Shown: positions 23,794-32,717 of the stretch, piece after piece
How the letters are laid out: each line of letters begins with the position of its first letter
Numbering within the stretch: the first letter of the stretch is position 1
Assembly (NCBI RefSeq): GCF_018860855.1
Contig: NZ_JAHKQE010000023.1
Coordinates: forward strand, 186,001 to 250,000
DNA length: 64,000 nucleotides
Reading direction: 5' to 3'
Origin: Amphritea atlantica
GTDB lineage: Bacteria > Pseudomonadota > Gammaproteobacteria > Pseudomonadales > Balneatricaceae
Translations under genes and position numbers: made by a program
The notes under the pieces: model-generated
The model's database searches: none
Seen by the model: the letters and a program-made list of their open reading frames with translations, nothing else
What the model was told of the DNA's origin: nothing

Positions 23794-26700
23794 TTACTGT
23801 TCGGACGCCAAGCGGGCAAGACCACGTTTGCGCCACAAGAAATACACCGCGGGCAGCACCAGTAAGGTCAACAATACCGCGCTGACCATACCGCCAACCA
23901 TCGGCGCTGCAATACGGCTCATCACCTCTGAGCCGGTCCCCGTGCCGTAGAGAATCGGCAGTAAGCCAACAATGATCGCGACAGCCGTCATCATCACCGG
24001 ACGGACACGTAACCCTGCGCCTTGCAATACCGCATGACGTAAAGCCTCTTCTCTGGGAGTAACTCCCTGCTTTTCACACTGCGTCAACATCTGCTGATAA
24101 GCCTGATTCAGATAGACCAGCATGATCACGCCGATCTCGACAGCCACCCCAGCCAAAGCAATGAAGCCAACGCCCACCGCCACCGAGAAATTAAAGCCCT
24201 CTAGATACATCAGCCAGACACTACCAACCATCGCCAGCGGCAGTGTTCCCATAATGATGCTCACTTCGACAACATTGCGAAAATTAAGAAACAACAGGAA
24301 AACGATAATCGACAAGGTCAACGGCACTACATACGTCAGCTTTTCTTTGGCACGCTGCATATATTCATATTGTCCGGCCCAAGCAACCGAATAACCTGCC
24401 GGCAAGATCAGCTGATCAGCCACCACCTGCTGCGCATTGGCCACGTAACGCCCAATATCCACCCCTTCAATATCGATAAAGGTCCAGCCGTTCAAACGGG
24501 CATTTTCACTCTTTATCCCCGGTGGGCCATCCTCGATATAGATATTGGCGACATCGCCCAACGGCACACGTTGCCCCATCGGTGTAACAATAGGCAGTAA
24601 CGCCAATTGCTCAGGAGAATCCCGATAGTCTTGTGGATAACGGACATTAATTGGATAACGCTCTAACCCTTCGATCGTTTGCGAGACATTGACACCACCG
24701 ATCGCAGACGCCACCACCTGCTGAACATCGGCGATATTAAGGCCGTAACGCGCAGCACGCTGACGCTGAATATCCACCTTAATATAGCGTCCGCCGGCGA
24801 CCCGTTCGGAGTACACCGAAGCGGTACCCGGTACATCCTTAAGAATGCTTTCCAACTGCTGACCAATCTGCTGAATCTGCTGCAAGTCAGGTCCGGCAAT
24901 CTTAATACCTACCGGCGTTTTGATACCCGTTGCCAGCATATCGATGCGAGTTTTAATCGGCATCACCCAGGCATTCGTCACCCCCGGCAGCTTAACCAAG
25001 TTATCGAGTTCTTTGCGAAGATCTTCGCTCGTTAACCCTTCCCGCCACTGATCTTGTGGCTTTAGCTGAATAAAGGTTTCTATCATGGTGAGTGGCGCAG
25101 GATCAGTGGCACTATCAGCCCGTCCCACTTTGCCAAAGACCGTGGCAACTTCAGGCACTGTTTTTATCAGCTTATCGGTCTGTTGCAACAACTGACGCGC
25201 CTGCCCGATAGAGATACCCGGGTAGGTGGTCGGCATATACATCAGATCACCTTCATCCAGTGGTGGCATAAACTCACTGCCCAGCTTATCCAATGGCCAT
25301 AAGCCCGCCAGTAGCACCAATAACGCGAACCCCAACGTCAGTTTGGGAAAGCTAAGCACTTTACGCAGCGTCGGCATATAGATCGCAGTCAGCAAACGGT
25401 TTACCGGATTTTTATGCTCAGGCAACACCTTACCGCGAATAAAATACCCCATCAGCACCGGCACTAAGGTGATCGCCAACGCAGCCGACGCCGCCATCGC
25501 ATAGGTTTTAGTAAAGGCCAACGGTGCAAACATCCGCCCTTCTTGAGCTTCCAAGGTAAATACTGGGACAAAACTCACGGTGATAATCAACAGACTAAAA
25601 AACAGTGCCGGCCCGACCTCACTGGCGGATGCAGCAACCACCTGCCATCGGTTCTCTTTCGTCAGCGGCGTTCGCTCCATATGCTTGTGCATATTCTCGA
25701 TCATCACAATCGCCCCATCAATCATCGCCCCAATGGCAATCGCGATACCACCCAATGACATAATATTGGCGTTAATACCTTGGGCATTCATAATGATAAA
25801 CGCCGTTAAAATACCCACAGGGAGGGTAATAATAGCCACCAGCGATGAACGCACATGAAACAGAAAAACCACGCACACCAGCGCCACCACAATGAATTCT
25901 TCGAGTAACTTATGCCAAAGATTCTCAACTGCTCGGTCGATCAGCCCAGAACGATCATAGACGGTTACGACTTCAACACCGTCCGGCAACCCTTGCTTTA
26001 AGGTCTCTAGTTTCGCTTTAACTCCGTCGATAGTTTGCTGTGCGTTCTCACCAAAACGCATCACCACTACGCCGCCGACCACTTCACCTTCACCATTAAG
26101 CTCCGCCACCCCTCGACGCATCTGAGGCCCCACACCAATATCCGCCACATGTTGTAACAGTATCGGCGTGCCATTCTCATTAAGACCGAGAGGAATATTA
26201 CCTAGATCCTCCTCGCCCTGAATGTAGCCGGTCGCCCGCACCATATATTCAGCCTCAGCCATCTCCACCACCGAAGCACCGACCTCCTGATTGGCTCGGC
26301 GAATAGCATTTTGAATATGTGATAACGGCATATTAAAAGCCCGTAACTTGTCGGGATCCACCCGTACCTGATACTGCTTCACCATGCCGCCGATAGAGGC
26401 AACTTCTGACACGCCGGGCACCGTTTGCAACTCATACTTAAGGAACCAGTCCTGTAAGCTGCGTAACTGACTGATGTCCTGCTGCCCAGTTTTATCCACT
26501 AGCGCATAGAGATAAACCCAGCCAACACCGGTCGCATCCGGCCCCAACTGAGGTCGGGCATTCGCAGGTAATGAAGGAGCCACCTGGCTCAGATATTCCA
26601 ACACCCGACTGCGCGCCCAATACATATCGGTGTCTTCATCAAAGATCACATAGACATAAGAGTCACCAAAAAAAGAGTAACCGCGCACCGTTTCGGCACC

Positions 26701-26931
26701 GGGTACGGACAGCATGGCGGTGGTTAACGGATAGGTCACCTGATCCTCAACCACCTGCGGTGCTTGCCCTGGATAACTGGTTTTAATAATCACCTGAACA
26801 TCCGACAGATCAGGAATTGCATCCACCGGCGTATTCTTCAACGAAAATAACCCACCGCCCACCAATACCACGGCAGCCAAGAGTACAAAGAAACGATTGC
26901 CAACTGACCAGCGAATAATCGACTCAATCAT
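23794..26931 (-). CDS. cusA: Cu(I)/Ag(I) efflux RND pump CusA
   Basis: 1045 residues, the heavy-metal branch (HME) of RND proton-driven pumps in the inner membrane. It begins MIESIIRWSVGNRFFVLLAA and has the HME hallmark TPVDAIPDLSDVQVII. The transmembrane-4 acidic motif is GAMIDGAIVMIENMHKHME. The periplasmic cleft is Met-rich (GSEFMPPLDEGDLMYMPTTY; IKTRIDMLATGIKTPVGIKI). It works with CusB (adaptor) and CusC (outer-membrane channel) to expel monovalent copper and silver. The start overlaps the cusB stop by 4 bp (ATGA type), which indicates translational coupling. Length and motifs are complete. Confidence 0.95.
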   Translation of the reverse strand: MIESIIRWSVGNRFFVLLAAVVLVGGGLFSLKNTPVDAIPDLSDVQVIIKTSYPGQAPQVVEDQVTYPLTTAMLSVPGAETVRGYSFFGDSYVYVIFDEDTDMYWARSRVLEYLSQVAPSLPANARPQLGPDATGVGWVYLYALVDKTGQQDISQLRSLQDWFLKYELQTVPGVSEVASIGGMVKQYQVRVDPDKLRAFNMPLSHIQNAIRRANQEVGASVVEMAEAEYMVRATGYIQGEEDLGNIPLGLNENGTPILLQHVADIGVGPQMRRGVAELNGEGEVVGGVVVMRFGENAQQTIDGVKAKLETLKQGLPDGVEVVTVYDRSGLIDRAVENLWHKLLEEFIVVALVCVVFLFHVRSSLVAIITLPVGILTAFIIMNAQGINANIMSLGGIAIAIGAMIDGAIVMIENMHKHMERTPLTKENRWQVVAASASEVGPALFFSLLIITVSFVPVFTLEAQEGRMFAPLAFTKTYAMAASAALAITLVPVLMGYFIRGKVLPEHKNPVNRLLTAIYMPTLRKVLSFPKLTLGFALLVLLAGLWPLDKLGSEFMPPLDEGDLMYMPTTYPGISIGQARQLLQQTDKLIKTVPEVATVFGKVGRADSATDPAPLTMIETFIQLKPQDQWREGLTSEDLRKELDNLVKLPGVTNAWVMPIKTRIDMLATGIKTPVGIKIAGPDLQQIQQIGQQLESILKDVPGTASVYSERVAGGRYIKVDIQRQRAARYGLNIADVQQVVASAIGGVNVSQTIEGLERYPINVRYPQDYRDSPEQLALLPIVTPMGQRVPLGDVANIYIEDGPPGIKSENARLNGWTFIDIEGVDIGRYVANAQQVVADQLILPAGYSVAWAGQYEYMQRAKEKLTYVVPLTLSIIVFLLFLNFRNVVEVSIIMGTLPLAMVGSVWLMYLEGFNFSVAVGVGFIALAGVAVEIGVIMLVYLNQAYQQMLTQCEKQGVTPREEALRHAVLQGAGLRVRPVMMTAVAIIVGLLPILYGTGTGSEVMSRIAAPMVGGMVSAVLLTLLVLPAVYFLWRKRGLARLASEQ

Positions 26932-28532
26932 AAGATCACCTTGGAGTGGAGAGCGTACCGATGATTCGATATGGCTGTTACTAGCGCCTGTGCTTCACTG
27001 TCACTCTGAACCTGCCTTGCAATCCATAAGGTTTGGGTTTCTAAAGCTTCAATAGCGACAGGATTAGATAAACCTGCATCAGCATGACCCGCATCTGACG
27101 AATCCTGCTGCGAATTTGGCCTAGACTTGGGCATAGGCATACTCATAGGCGTAGCGTTCATAGGCGCGGGGATCATAACGGGCCCCATAGAGTCGATAGG
27201 CTTATCCTGCTGTTCAACTGCATCCATGCTCATGCTGTCCATGCTCATGTCATCCATGCTCATATCGCTCATCGTCATGCTATCAGCAGCCGTTGGAGGA
27301 ATATGCATACGCTTAAAGTCAGACGTTTTACCCGACTCAGAGTCCAACAAAAACTGTGCCGATGTGACGACCTGCTCACCCTCCTGAACCCCAGACAAAA
27401 TTTCAACCTGCTGACCATTGCTGCGACCGACCTTAACGTTAACCGACTTAAAACGTCCCTCTCCTAGCGCCAGTACTAACCGGTTACTATCAGCGCCACG
27501 GATTAACGCCTCTTTAGGAACCGTCAGTGATGCTTGCTCGGCTTGTTTATGAATCACCACTTCAGCAAACATATTCGGTTTCAGCTTACCGTCCTGATTG
27601 GCAAATCGCATACGCACTCTAAGCGTGCGCGTTTTAGCATCCAGCGTGGGATAAATATAATCCACAACCCCTTCACGCTGCTCTCCGGGCAGGAAATCCA
27701 GCTGTATAGAGACCCCTTGGCCAATCGAGATTAAGCTTGCTTGACGCTCAAACACTTCTGCCTCGAGCCAGACTTCATCCAGTGCCGCAATCGACAGCAA
27801 CGTCAGTCCCGGCTTAATAAACCCTCCCTGCCGTAACGCCAGATTATCCACCACGCCACTTTGCGGCGCATAATAGGTCACCGTTTGACTGACTCGGCGA
27901 GTCTGTTTAAGGACCGCTAATGCTTGCGGCGGTAACTGCAGTGCCGCTAACCGCTGCTCGGCAGCACGAATCAATGCCCGATGACCCTGCGACAAGGCAA
28001 ACAGATACTCCTCTTGAGCATTCACCAAGGTGGGCGAATAGAGGTCATACAGGGGTTGCCCCTGAACCACCGGATCACCTTCTGCCTTGATATAAACCTT
28101 CTCCACCCAACCTTCAACACGGGGGTGAACAAGACTAATGTCATCTTGGTTATAGCCCACATACCCTACGGTACGCACCTCAAACTGCATCAACTGTCGT
28201 GACGCCACGGCGGTTCTAACCCCAAGATTATTAACCACTTCCGGTGACACCGATATCGTGCCCGGCCCTGCATCGACGCCATTATTTTCAGAGGCGTAAA
28301 CCGGTACAAGATCCATCCCCATCGGGGACAAGCCCGGCTTGTCCCGTCGGTAATTCGCATCCATCGGCGCCACCCAATATAGCGGTTCAGGATTCTCATC
28401 AACCTGCGCAGCGGAAACCGCAGACCCACTCAAAGCGGCCATATTATTATCACTAAGCCCTAAACCGGCGATTGCGACACCGACCGCGACGCCCAGCACG
28501 ATTAATCCAACATTTTTAGCGGTGCCGTTCAT
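26928..28532 (-). CDS. cusB: Cus-type efflux adaptor CusB with Met-rich tail
   Basis: 534 residues, a periplasmic membrane-fusion protein. After an N-terminal anchor helix (about 8-26) comes a heavy-metal-binding domain (about 51-79; YWVAPMDANYRRDKPGLSPM), then the lipoyl/barrel-sandwich and helical hairpin domains (DDISLVHPRVEGWVEKVYI; YAPQSGVVDNLALRQGGFI) and beta-barrel domains. After about residue 400 an unusual Met/Asp/Ser-rich stretch follows (MSDMSMDDMSMDSMSMD) with further PMSMPMPK repeats, likely extra Cu(I)/Ag(I) ligands. The usual C-terminal metal-binding domain is replaced by about 60 different residues. The gene overlaps both cusC and cusA by 4 bp. Confidence 0.93.
   Translation of the reverse strand: MNGTAKNVGLIVLGVAVGVAIAGLGLSDNNMAALSGSAVSAAQVDENPEPLYWVAPMDANYRRDKPGLSPMGMDLVPVYASENNGVDAGPGTISVSPEVVNNLGVRTAVASRQLMQFEVRTVGYVGYNQDDISLVHPRVEGWVEKVYIKAEGDPVVQGQPLYDLYSPTLVNAQEEYLFALSQGHRALIRAAEQRLAALQLPPQALAVLKQTRRVSQTVTYYAPQSGVVDNLALRQGGFIKPGLTLLSIAALDEVWLEAEVFERQASLISIGQGVSIQLDFLPGEQREGVVDYIYPTLDAKTRTLRVRMRFANQDGKLKPNMFAEVVIHKQAEQASLTVPKEALIRGADSNRLVLALGEGRFKSVNVKVGRSNGQQVEILSGVQEGEQVVTSAQFLLDSESGKTSDFKRMHIPPTAADSMTMSDMSMDDMSMDSMSMDAVEQQDKPIDSMGPVMIPAPMNATPMSMPMPKSRPNSQQDSSDAGHADAGLSNPVAIEALETQTLWIARQVQSDSEAQALVTAISNHRYALHSKVIL
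27220..27290 (-). repeat. Short tandem repeats encoding the Met-rich segment of CusB
   Basis: Repeated CATGCTCAT-like units of 15-18 bp. They encode serial SMD/SMDDM motifs on the minus strand. Confidence 0.6.
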
Positions 28533-30028
28533 GGTGTCACTCCTGTGTGTTTGAGCTGCGGATTATCTAATGCGTAGCCAGATACGGTTTGTGATAACGT
28601 CGAGGTTGTTGTTAGTACATAATTAAGCTGAGCAATTTGCTGCTGCCGTGCGACCTGAATCTCGAGGTAATCAATTTGCGTGTTAAGCGCACTGATGCGC
28701 GCACGGATCATTTCGGCAAAACTGCCATTATCCGATTCATAAGCTTTCCGTGCCGCCTGTGCCTGACGGTTAACCTGAGGTAGAAGTTGCTGACGATATA
28801 ACTGCTGACGTTGATCCAGCTGGGTGAGCTGCGCTTGAACCGAACGAAAAGAAGCGATCATTTGTCGAATCATAAGACTTCGATCGGTACGTATCTTTTC
28901 CTGCTGGGCGGTCGCGGCAACCACCTCATGATCCTGCCCGACCGATGAAAACAACGGCAGACTCACCGTCACACCAGCACTGAATAGATCCGCTCGATCA
29001 ATGCCATCCGCACTATCGGCACGATAACCATAACTCGCGCTGAGGCCCCATTCGGGCTTATATTGCTGCTTTGCCAACTGTACCGCGGTGCCGGCCACAC
29101 TAATGCTTTGCTCCAACGCTTGCACCAATGGATGATGCACAAGGTAGCTCGCTAACGCTTGATTCGACAACGGCTGTGACAGTAATGCCGCGTGTTCAAC
29201 AGTCAGTAGTTGCGGCAGTGTTTCGCTATAACCAGACACAGGCAACGTCGCCGAATCGAAGACGTCCAGCGGTAGTAACAAGGCCAACAATTGCTGTTCG
29301 CTCATATCCTGCTTTTGCCGTAGCTCAGTCAAGCGATCAGAGACCCGAAGCTGCTCTAACTGAGCCTGTATCAAATCCTGTTGTCGAGTTTGCCCCAAAG
29401 CAGAGGTATAACTCGCCATCGAGATATCCACTAATTGATCAAACAATCCTCGGTTCTGCTCAATCAGCTTAATACTCTCCCTCGCCCGATAAGCATCCAA
29501 CCACAACTGCGTTACCGTCAATGTTAGCTTGGCTTCACGTTCCCGGCGCAATAACGGCTGCCGCGCACTTTGCTGATAACCTTGTTGCCGTTTTAGACGG
29601 CGGCTATCGCCTCGGGGATAGATCTGCGAAACCCCTACAACCAACTGGGTCATCGCTTCCTGATCAATCGCAAAGCTATCGGTCGGTAAACTGGCTAATG
29701 CAAAGGAAAATTTAGGGTCAGGTAATTGATAGGACGCTTCAGCTCGCGCCTCTGCCACCTGCTGCGTCAGTTGGCTACCGGTTAACCAAGGGTCATGCTG
29801 CAACGCGACACTTAGCGCCTTCGTTAAGGTTAACGGTTGCTCTTCTGCCACGGCTACAGTCAATGAACTGGACAAACCAAGTAAACACAGGATGAGTAAA
29901 CAGGGCTTAATTAAACAACCAAAACGCGTTAAAGCGGCCCCAAACGGCGTCGAAACCACCCTTGCATCAGGTGATTTAAATAGAAATAAAACTGGTGACA
30001 TAGATACACCCACACAGATCAGTATCAC
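28529..30028 (-). CDS. cusC: Outer-membrane efflux protein CusC (TolC family)
   Basis: 499 residues as an open frame; the outer-membrane exit duct of the Cus pump. An internal Met10 start is also possible. A signal segment sits at about 40-61 (CLLILCLLGLSSSLTVAVA), so the mature protein begins near EEQPLTLTKAL. Two TolC repeats follow, with long helices (for example ELRQKQDMSEQQLLALLLPL) typical of the alpha-barrel. There is no obvious lipobox, unlike E. coli CusC. First large gene of the cusCBA unit. The long N-terminal extension before the signal segment suggests the true start may be further in. Confidence 0.88.
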   Translation of the reverse strand: MILICVGVSMSPVLFLFKSPDARVVSTPFGAALTRFGCLIKPCLLILCLLGLSSSLTVAVAEEQPLTLTKALSVALQHDPWLTGSQLTQQVAEARAEASYQLPDPKFSFALASLPTDSFAIDQEAMTQLVVGVSQIYPRGDSRRLKRQQGYQQSARQPLLRREREAKLTLTVTQLWLDAYRARESIKLIEQNRGLFDQLVDISMASYTSALGQTRQQDLIQAQLEQLRVSDRLTELRQKQDMSEQQLLALLLPLDVFDSATLPVSGYSETLPQLLTVEHAALLSQPLSNQALASYLVHHPLVQALEQSISVAGTAVQLAKQQYKPEWGLSASYGYRADSADGIDRADLFSAGVTVSLPLFSSVGQDHEVVAATAQQEKIRTDRSLMIRQMIASFRSVQAQLTQLDQRQQLYRQQLLPQVNRQAQAARKAYESDNGSFAEMIRARISALNTQIDYLEIQVARQQQIAQLNYVLTTTSTLSQTVSGYALDNPQLKHTGVTP

Positions 30029-30058
30029 ATAACGTAATCACTGACAGGTTCCATACAG

Positions 30059-30136
30059 AGCGGGAGATTGATGAAAAGCTGATAGCCTGCAGAACAAGTA
30101 ACAGTGTTAACTCATCATTGACGGAGATCTCCCGCT
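30059..30136. repeat. Widely spaced inverted repeat between cusC and the upstream small gene
   Basis: Perfect 10-bp arms AGCGGGAGAT (30059-30068) and ATCTCCCGCT (30127-30136), 58 bp apart, filling most of the 137-bp gap. It could form a long hairpin in the operon transcript. Confidence 0.4.
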
Positions 30137-30165
30137 AACCAATTGCCGGATTAACGGCGTCTGTA

Positions 30166-30558
30166 TTAGTGGGATATAGGAGGACGGTATAAAGAACCAC
30201 GATTCTGCGGCAGCATTAACTCAGCGGCAGCCACCACCGTTGTCGTCGCAGCATCGAGGGAAAAGAGATATTGATTAGCGGCAACGCCAATCGAGCTAAG
30301 GCAATGGGATTGGGCACAGTGACTTTGGCTGTCACAGTTAAGATCAGCACTATGACAACCGCTATCACCATTATTTGCCAACGGCTGACAGCAATTCATC
30401 ATCTCGTCAGGCTCATCATATTGAGCATGACTCATAACCGTATCAGAGGTTTGCGCAGACATCGTAGTATGTTGCATCGGCATCGCGAAGGCGGCATTGT
30501 ATAGCTGTGCGGTCATCACCGCCAACATACAGATTACCCATAAAAGCCTTTTCGCCAC
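30166..30558 (-). CDS. Small secreted Cys/His/Met-rich protein leading the cus operon
   Basis: 130 residues with a signal peptide (LLWVICMLAVMTAQLYNAAFA, about 5-25). The mature part has Met and His ligands (MPMQHTTMSAQTSD) and Cys clusters (MNCCQPL, GCHSADLNC, HCAQSHC). The C-terminal RPPISH resembles the end of DUF2946/CopL-like proteins found near copper genes, but the match is loose. The start codon is GTG at 30558, with AGAGG 7 nt upstream. It is first in the cus direction and likely binds copper in the periplasm. Function is inference from context and composition. Confidence 0.7.
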   Translation of the reverse strand: MAKRLLWVICMLAVMTAQLYNAAFAMPMQHTTMSAQTSDTVMSHAQYDEPDEMMNCCQPLANNGDSGCHSADLNCDSQSHCAQSHCLSSIGVAANQYLFSLDAATTTVVAAAELMLPQNRGSLYRPPISH

Positions 30559-30588
30559 TGTCTGCCTCTAACTAATAGTTAAACGATA

Positions 30589-30594
30589 ATTATA
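30589..30594 (-). promoter_or_regulatory. Candidate -10 box of the cus operon
   Basis: Perfect TATAAT on the minus strand, 30 bp before the start codon. No good -35 box sits 17 bp upstream, which suggests an activator-dependent promoter. Confidence 0.4.
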
Positions 30595-30915
30595 CTGCTT
30601 TCTGGCCAATCAGCCGAAACCCATCATTAACAGAGCGGGAATCTGAGCCTAACCCCGTTAGCTGAAACAAAGCTGAATAGAGTCACCCGCTAAATATTAA
30701 ATTAACGCACGGGAACAGATAATCGAAATGGAAATTTACGCAGACTCAACCTCAATAGCAAGGAAAAAAATGGAAACTCTAGGCTAGAGATGGCCTGAAA
30801 ACAATGCAAGCGATAGCGCTGGGGCGGCCATTAGGAGACTGAATATTCACAGCCGGCATTAACTTTCACCCCATCAGTGAAGAGTTTCACCATACTATTT
30901 TGACGATGCCCCTTG

Positions 30916-30952
30916 GGTTCATATAATAAATGCGGCACTTTTTATATGAACC
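30916..30952. repeat. Long AT-rich inverted repeat
   Basis: Arms GGTTCATATAA and TTATATGAACC are perfect over 11 bp; two more pairs follow after one mismatch, around an 8-nt centre. It lies between the cus operon and the ETF operon. It is either an operator or a free-standing hairpin. Confidence 0.45.
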
Positions 30953-31001
30953 TCTGCCTTGTCTGTTACTGACATAAAGCGAGACTCACTATAATCCAGA
31001 C

Positions 31002-31027
31002 AAAAAAACGGGGCGTATAGCCCCGTT
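31002..31027 (-). terminator. Terminator of the ETF operon
   Basis: On the minus strand, stem AACGGGGC / GCCCCGTT with a 5-nt loop, followed by seven T residues, 17 bp after the ETF-QO stop codon. Confidence 0.9.
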
Positions 31028-31043
31028 ATCATGTTAGATGCAC

Positions 31044-32693
31044 TTACATATTAGGATAATTCGGCCCACCGCCACCTTCCGGTGTCACCCAGGTGATGTT
31101 CTGAGCAGGGTCTTTGATATCACAGGTTTTACAGTGAACACAGTTCTGACTGTTAATCTGGAATACCTTTTCACCCGCAGCATCATCGACTATCTCATAC
31201 ACACCCGCTGGACAATAACGCTGCGCCGGCTCATCGAACTTCGGCAGGTTTTGCATCAACGGAATAGTGCTGTCTTTCAACTTAAGATGACAAGGCTGGT
31301 TTTCCTCATGATTGGTATTCGATAGGAACACCGAGGAAGGCTTATCAAAACTCAACACACCATCAGGCTTAGGATAGACAATAGGGGCACATTCAGAAGC
31401 TAACTTCATCTGTGCATAATCTTCATGATTATCACGCAGTGTGAACGGCAAACCAAAGAGGTTCTGATCAATGAAGTTAACAGCACCACCAATAAAGGTG
31501 CCGTATTTGTGTAGCGCAGGACCGAAGTTACGGCTGCGATACAACTCTTCATAAACCCATGAATTTTTAAAGTTCTCACCGTAAGCGGTTAGATCTTTAC
31601 CACCCTCATCGCCACTGGTTAACGCCGCAAAAATTGTTTCAGCAGCGATCATACCCGTTTTCATCGCAGTATGCGTGCCTTTGATCTTGGCAAAGTTCAG
31701 TGTACCCGCATCACAACCCAGCAATAAACCGCCAGGCATGCTCATCTTAGGCAGCGCATTAAAGCCACCCTTGGTAATGGCTCGAGCGCCATAAGAGACC
31801 CGCTTACCGCCTTCCAAATACTGAGCGATGACTGGATGGTGCTTGGCCCGCTGAAACTCATCGAACGGGCTCAGATGTGGATTTGAATAGTTCAAATCGG
31901 TAATCAAACCTAGCATCACCTGACAGTCTTCCGCGTGATAGAGGAAGAAACCACCGCCAGCATTCGCTTCGGACAACGGCCAACCCGCACCGTGTAACAC
32001 CAAACCAGGCTGATGTTTGTCAGCGGGGACATCCCACAACTCTTTGATGCCGATACCGTAATGCTGCGCATCAGCATCTTTATCTAGCTCGAACTTAGCT
32101 AACAGCTCTTTACCTAGATGACCACGGCAACCTTCAGAGAAAATAGTGTACTTGGCTAATAGATCCATACCCGGCATATAGGTATCTTTCTTTTCACCAT
32201 TAGCATCTAAGCCCATATCACCGGTACCAATACCGGCCACTTGGCCATCATCACCATAGATGATATGAGACGCAGGGAAACCTGGGAATATCTCTACACC
32301 TAACTGTTCCGCTTGCTCACCCAACCAACGGCTAAGATTCGCGACACTAGCGATATAGTTACCATGGTTGTGCATTGTTTTTGGCACAACTAAGTTTGGC
32401 AGTTTAATCGCTTTTTCAGCATCACGAAGCAGGTAAACCTGATCTTCAGTGACTTCCGTTTTCAACGGCGCGCCCTGCTCTTTCCAATCAGGGAACAACT
32501 CATCCAACGCGCGAGATTCGATCACCGCACCGGATAGAATATGTCCGCCAACTTCTGCGCTTTTTTCAACCACGCAGACCATCAGCTCTTGGCCAGCCTC
32601 ATTCGCCTGTTGCATCAGGCGACAGGCGGTCGACAATCCGGCCGGTCCGGCACCGACGATGACGACATCAAACTCCATCGATTCTCTTTGCAT
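31044..32693 (-). CDS. Electron transfer flavoprotein-ubiquinone oxidoreductase
   Basis: 549 residues. This membrane-associated flavoprotein takes electrons from reduced ETF and passes them to ubiquinone. N-terminal FAD site: VVIVGAGPAGLSTACRL. Further marks are GGHILSGAVIE and GGFNALPKMSMPGGLLLGCD (quinone/FAD region). The C-terminal [4Fe-4S] ferredoxin-like ligands are QNCVHCKTCDIKDP plus the Cys in RYCPAGVYE. Last gene of the unit etfB-etfA-acyl-CoA dehydrogenase-ETF-QO, all in one direction with gaps of 11-25 bp. The combination makes a full path from acyl-CoA to the respiratory chain. Confidence 0.95.
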   Translation of the reverse strand: MQRESMEFDVVIVGAGPAGLSTACRLMQQANEAGQELMVCVVEKSAEVGGHILSGAVIESRALDELFPDWKEQGAPLKTEVTEDQVYLLRDAEKAIKLPNLVVPKTMHNHGNYIASVANLSRWLGEQAEQLGVEIFPGFPASHIIYGDDGQVAGIGTGDMGLDANGEKKDTYMPGMDLLAKYTIFSEGCRGHLGKELLAKFELDKDADAQHYGIGIKELWDVPADKHQPGLVLHGAGWPLSEANAGGGFFLYHAEDCQVMLGLITDLNYSNPHLSPFDEFQRAKHHPVIAQYLEGGKRVSYGARAITKGGFNALPKMSMPGGLLLGCDAGTLNFAKIKGTHTAMKTGMIAAETIFAALTSGDEGGKDLTAYGENFKNSWVYEELYRSRNFGPALHKYGTFIGGAVNFIDQNLFGLPFTLRDNHEDYAQMKLASECAPIVYPKPDGVLSFDKPSSVFLSNTNHEENQPCHLKLKDSTIPLMQNLPKFDEPAQRYCPAGVYEIVDDAAGEKVFQINSQNCVHCKTCDIKDPAQNITWVTPEGGGGPNYPNM

Positions 32694-32717
32694 TATTCTT
32701 ATCCTCGATTACCGGTA

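Larger units (their letters stand above)
30559..31001. other. Intergenic region upstream of the cus operon
   Basis: 443 bp without a gene. It contains a TATAAT box on the minus strand at 30594-30589, 30 bp before the GTG, with a poor -35, as expected for an activator-dependent (CueR/CusR-type) promoter. It also contains the long inverted repeat at 30916-30952. No CusR or CueR gene is in the window. Confidence 0.5.

Noticed and set aside
27127-27387. Hydrophobic plus-strand frame inside cusB
   Set aside because: Antisense reading of the Met-rich repeats gives an apparent membrane protein; cusB is the real gene.
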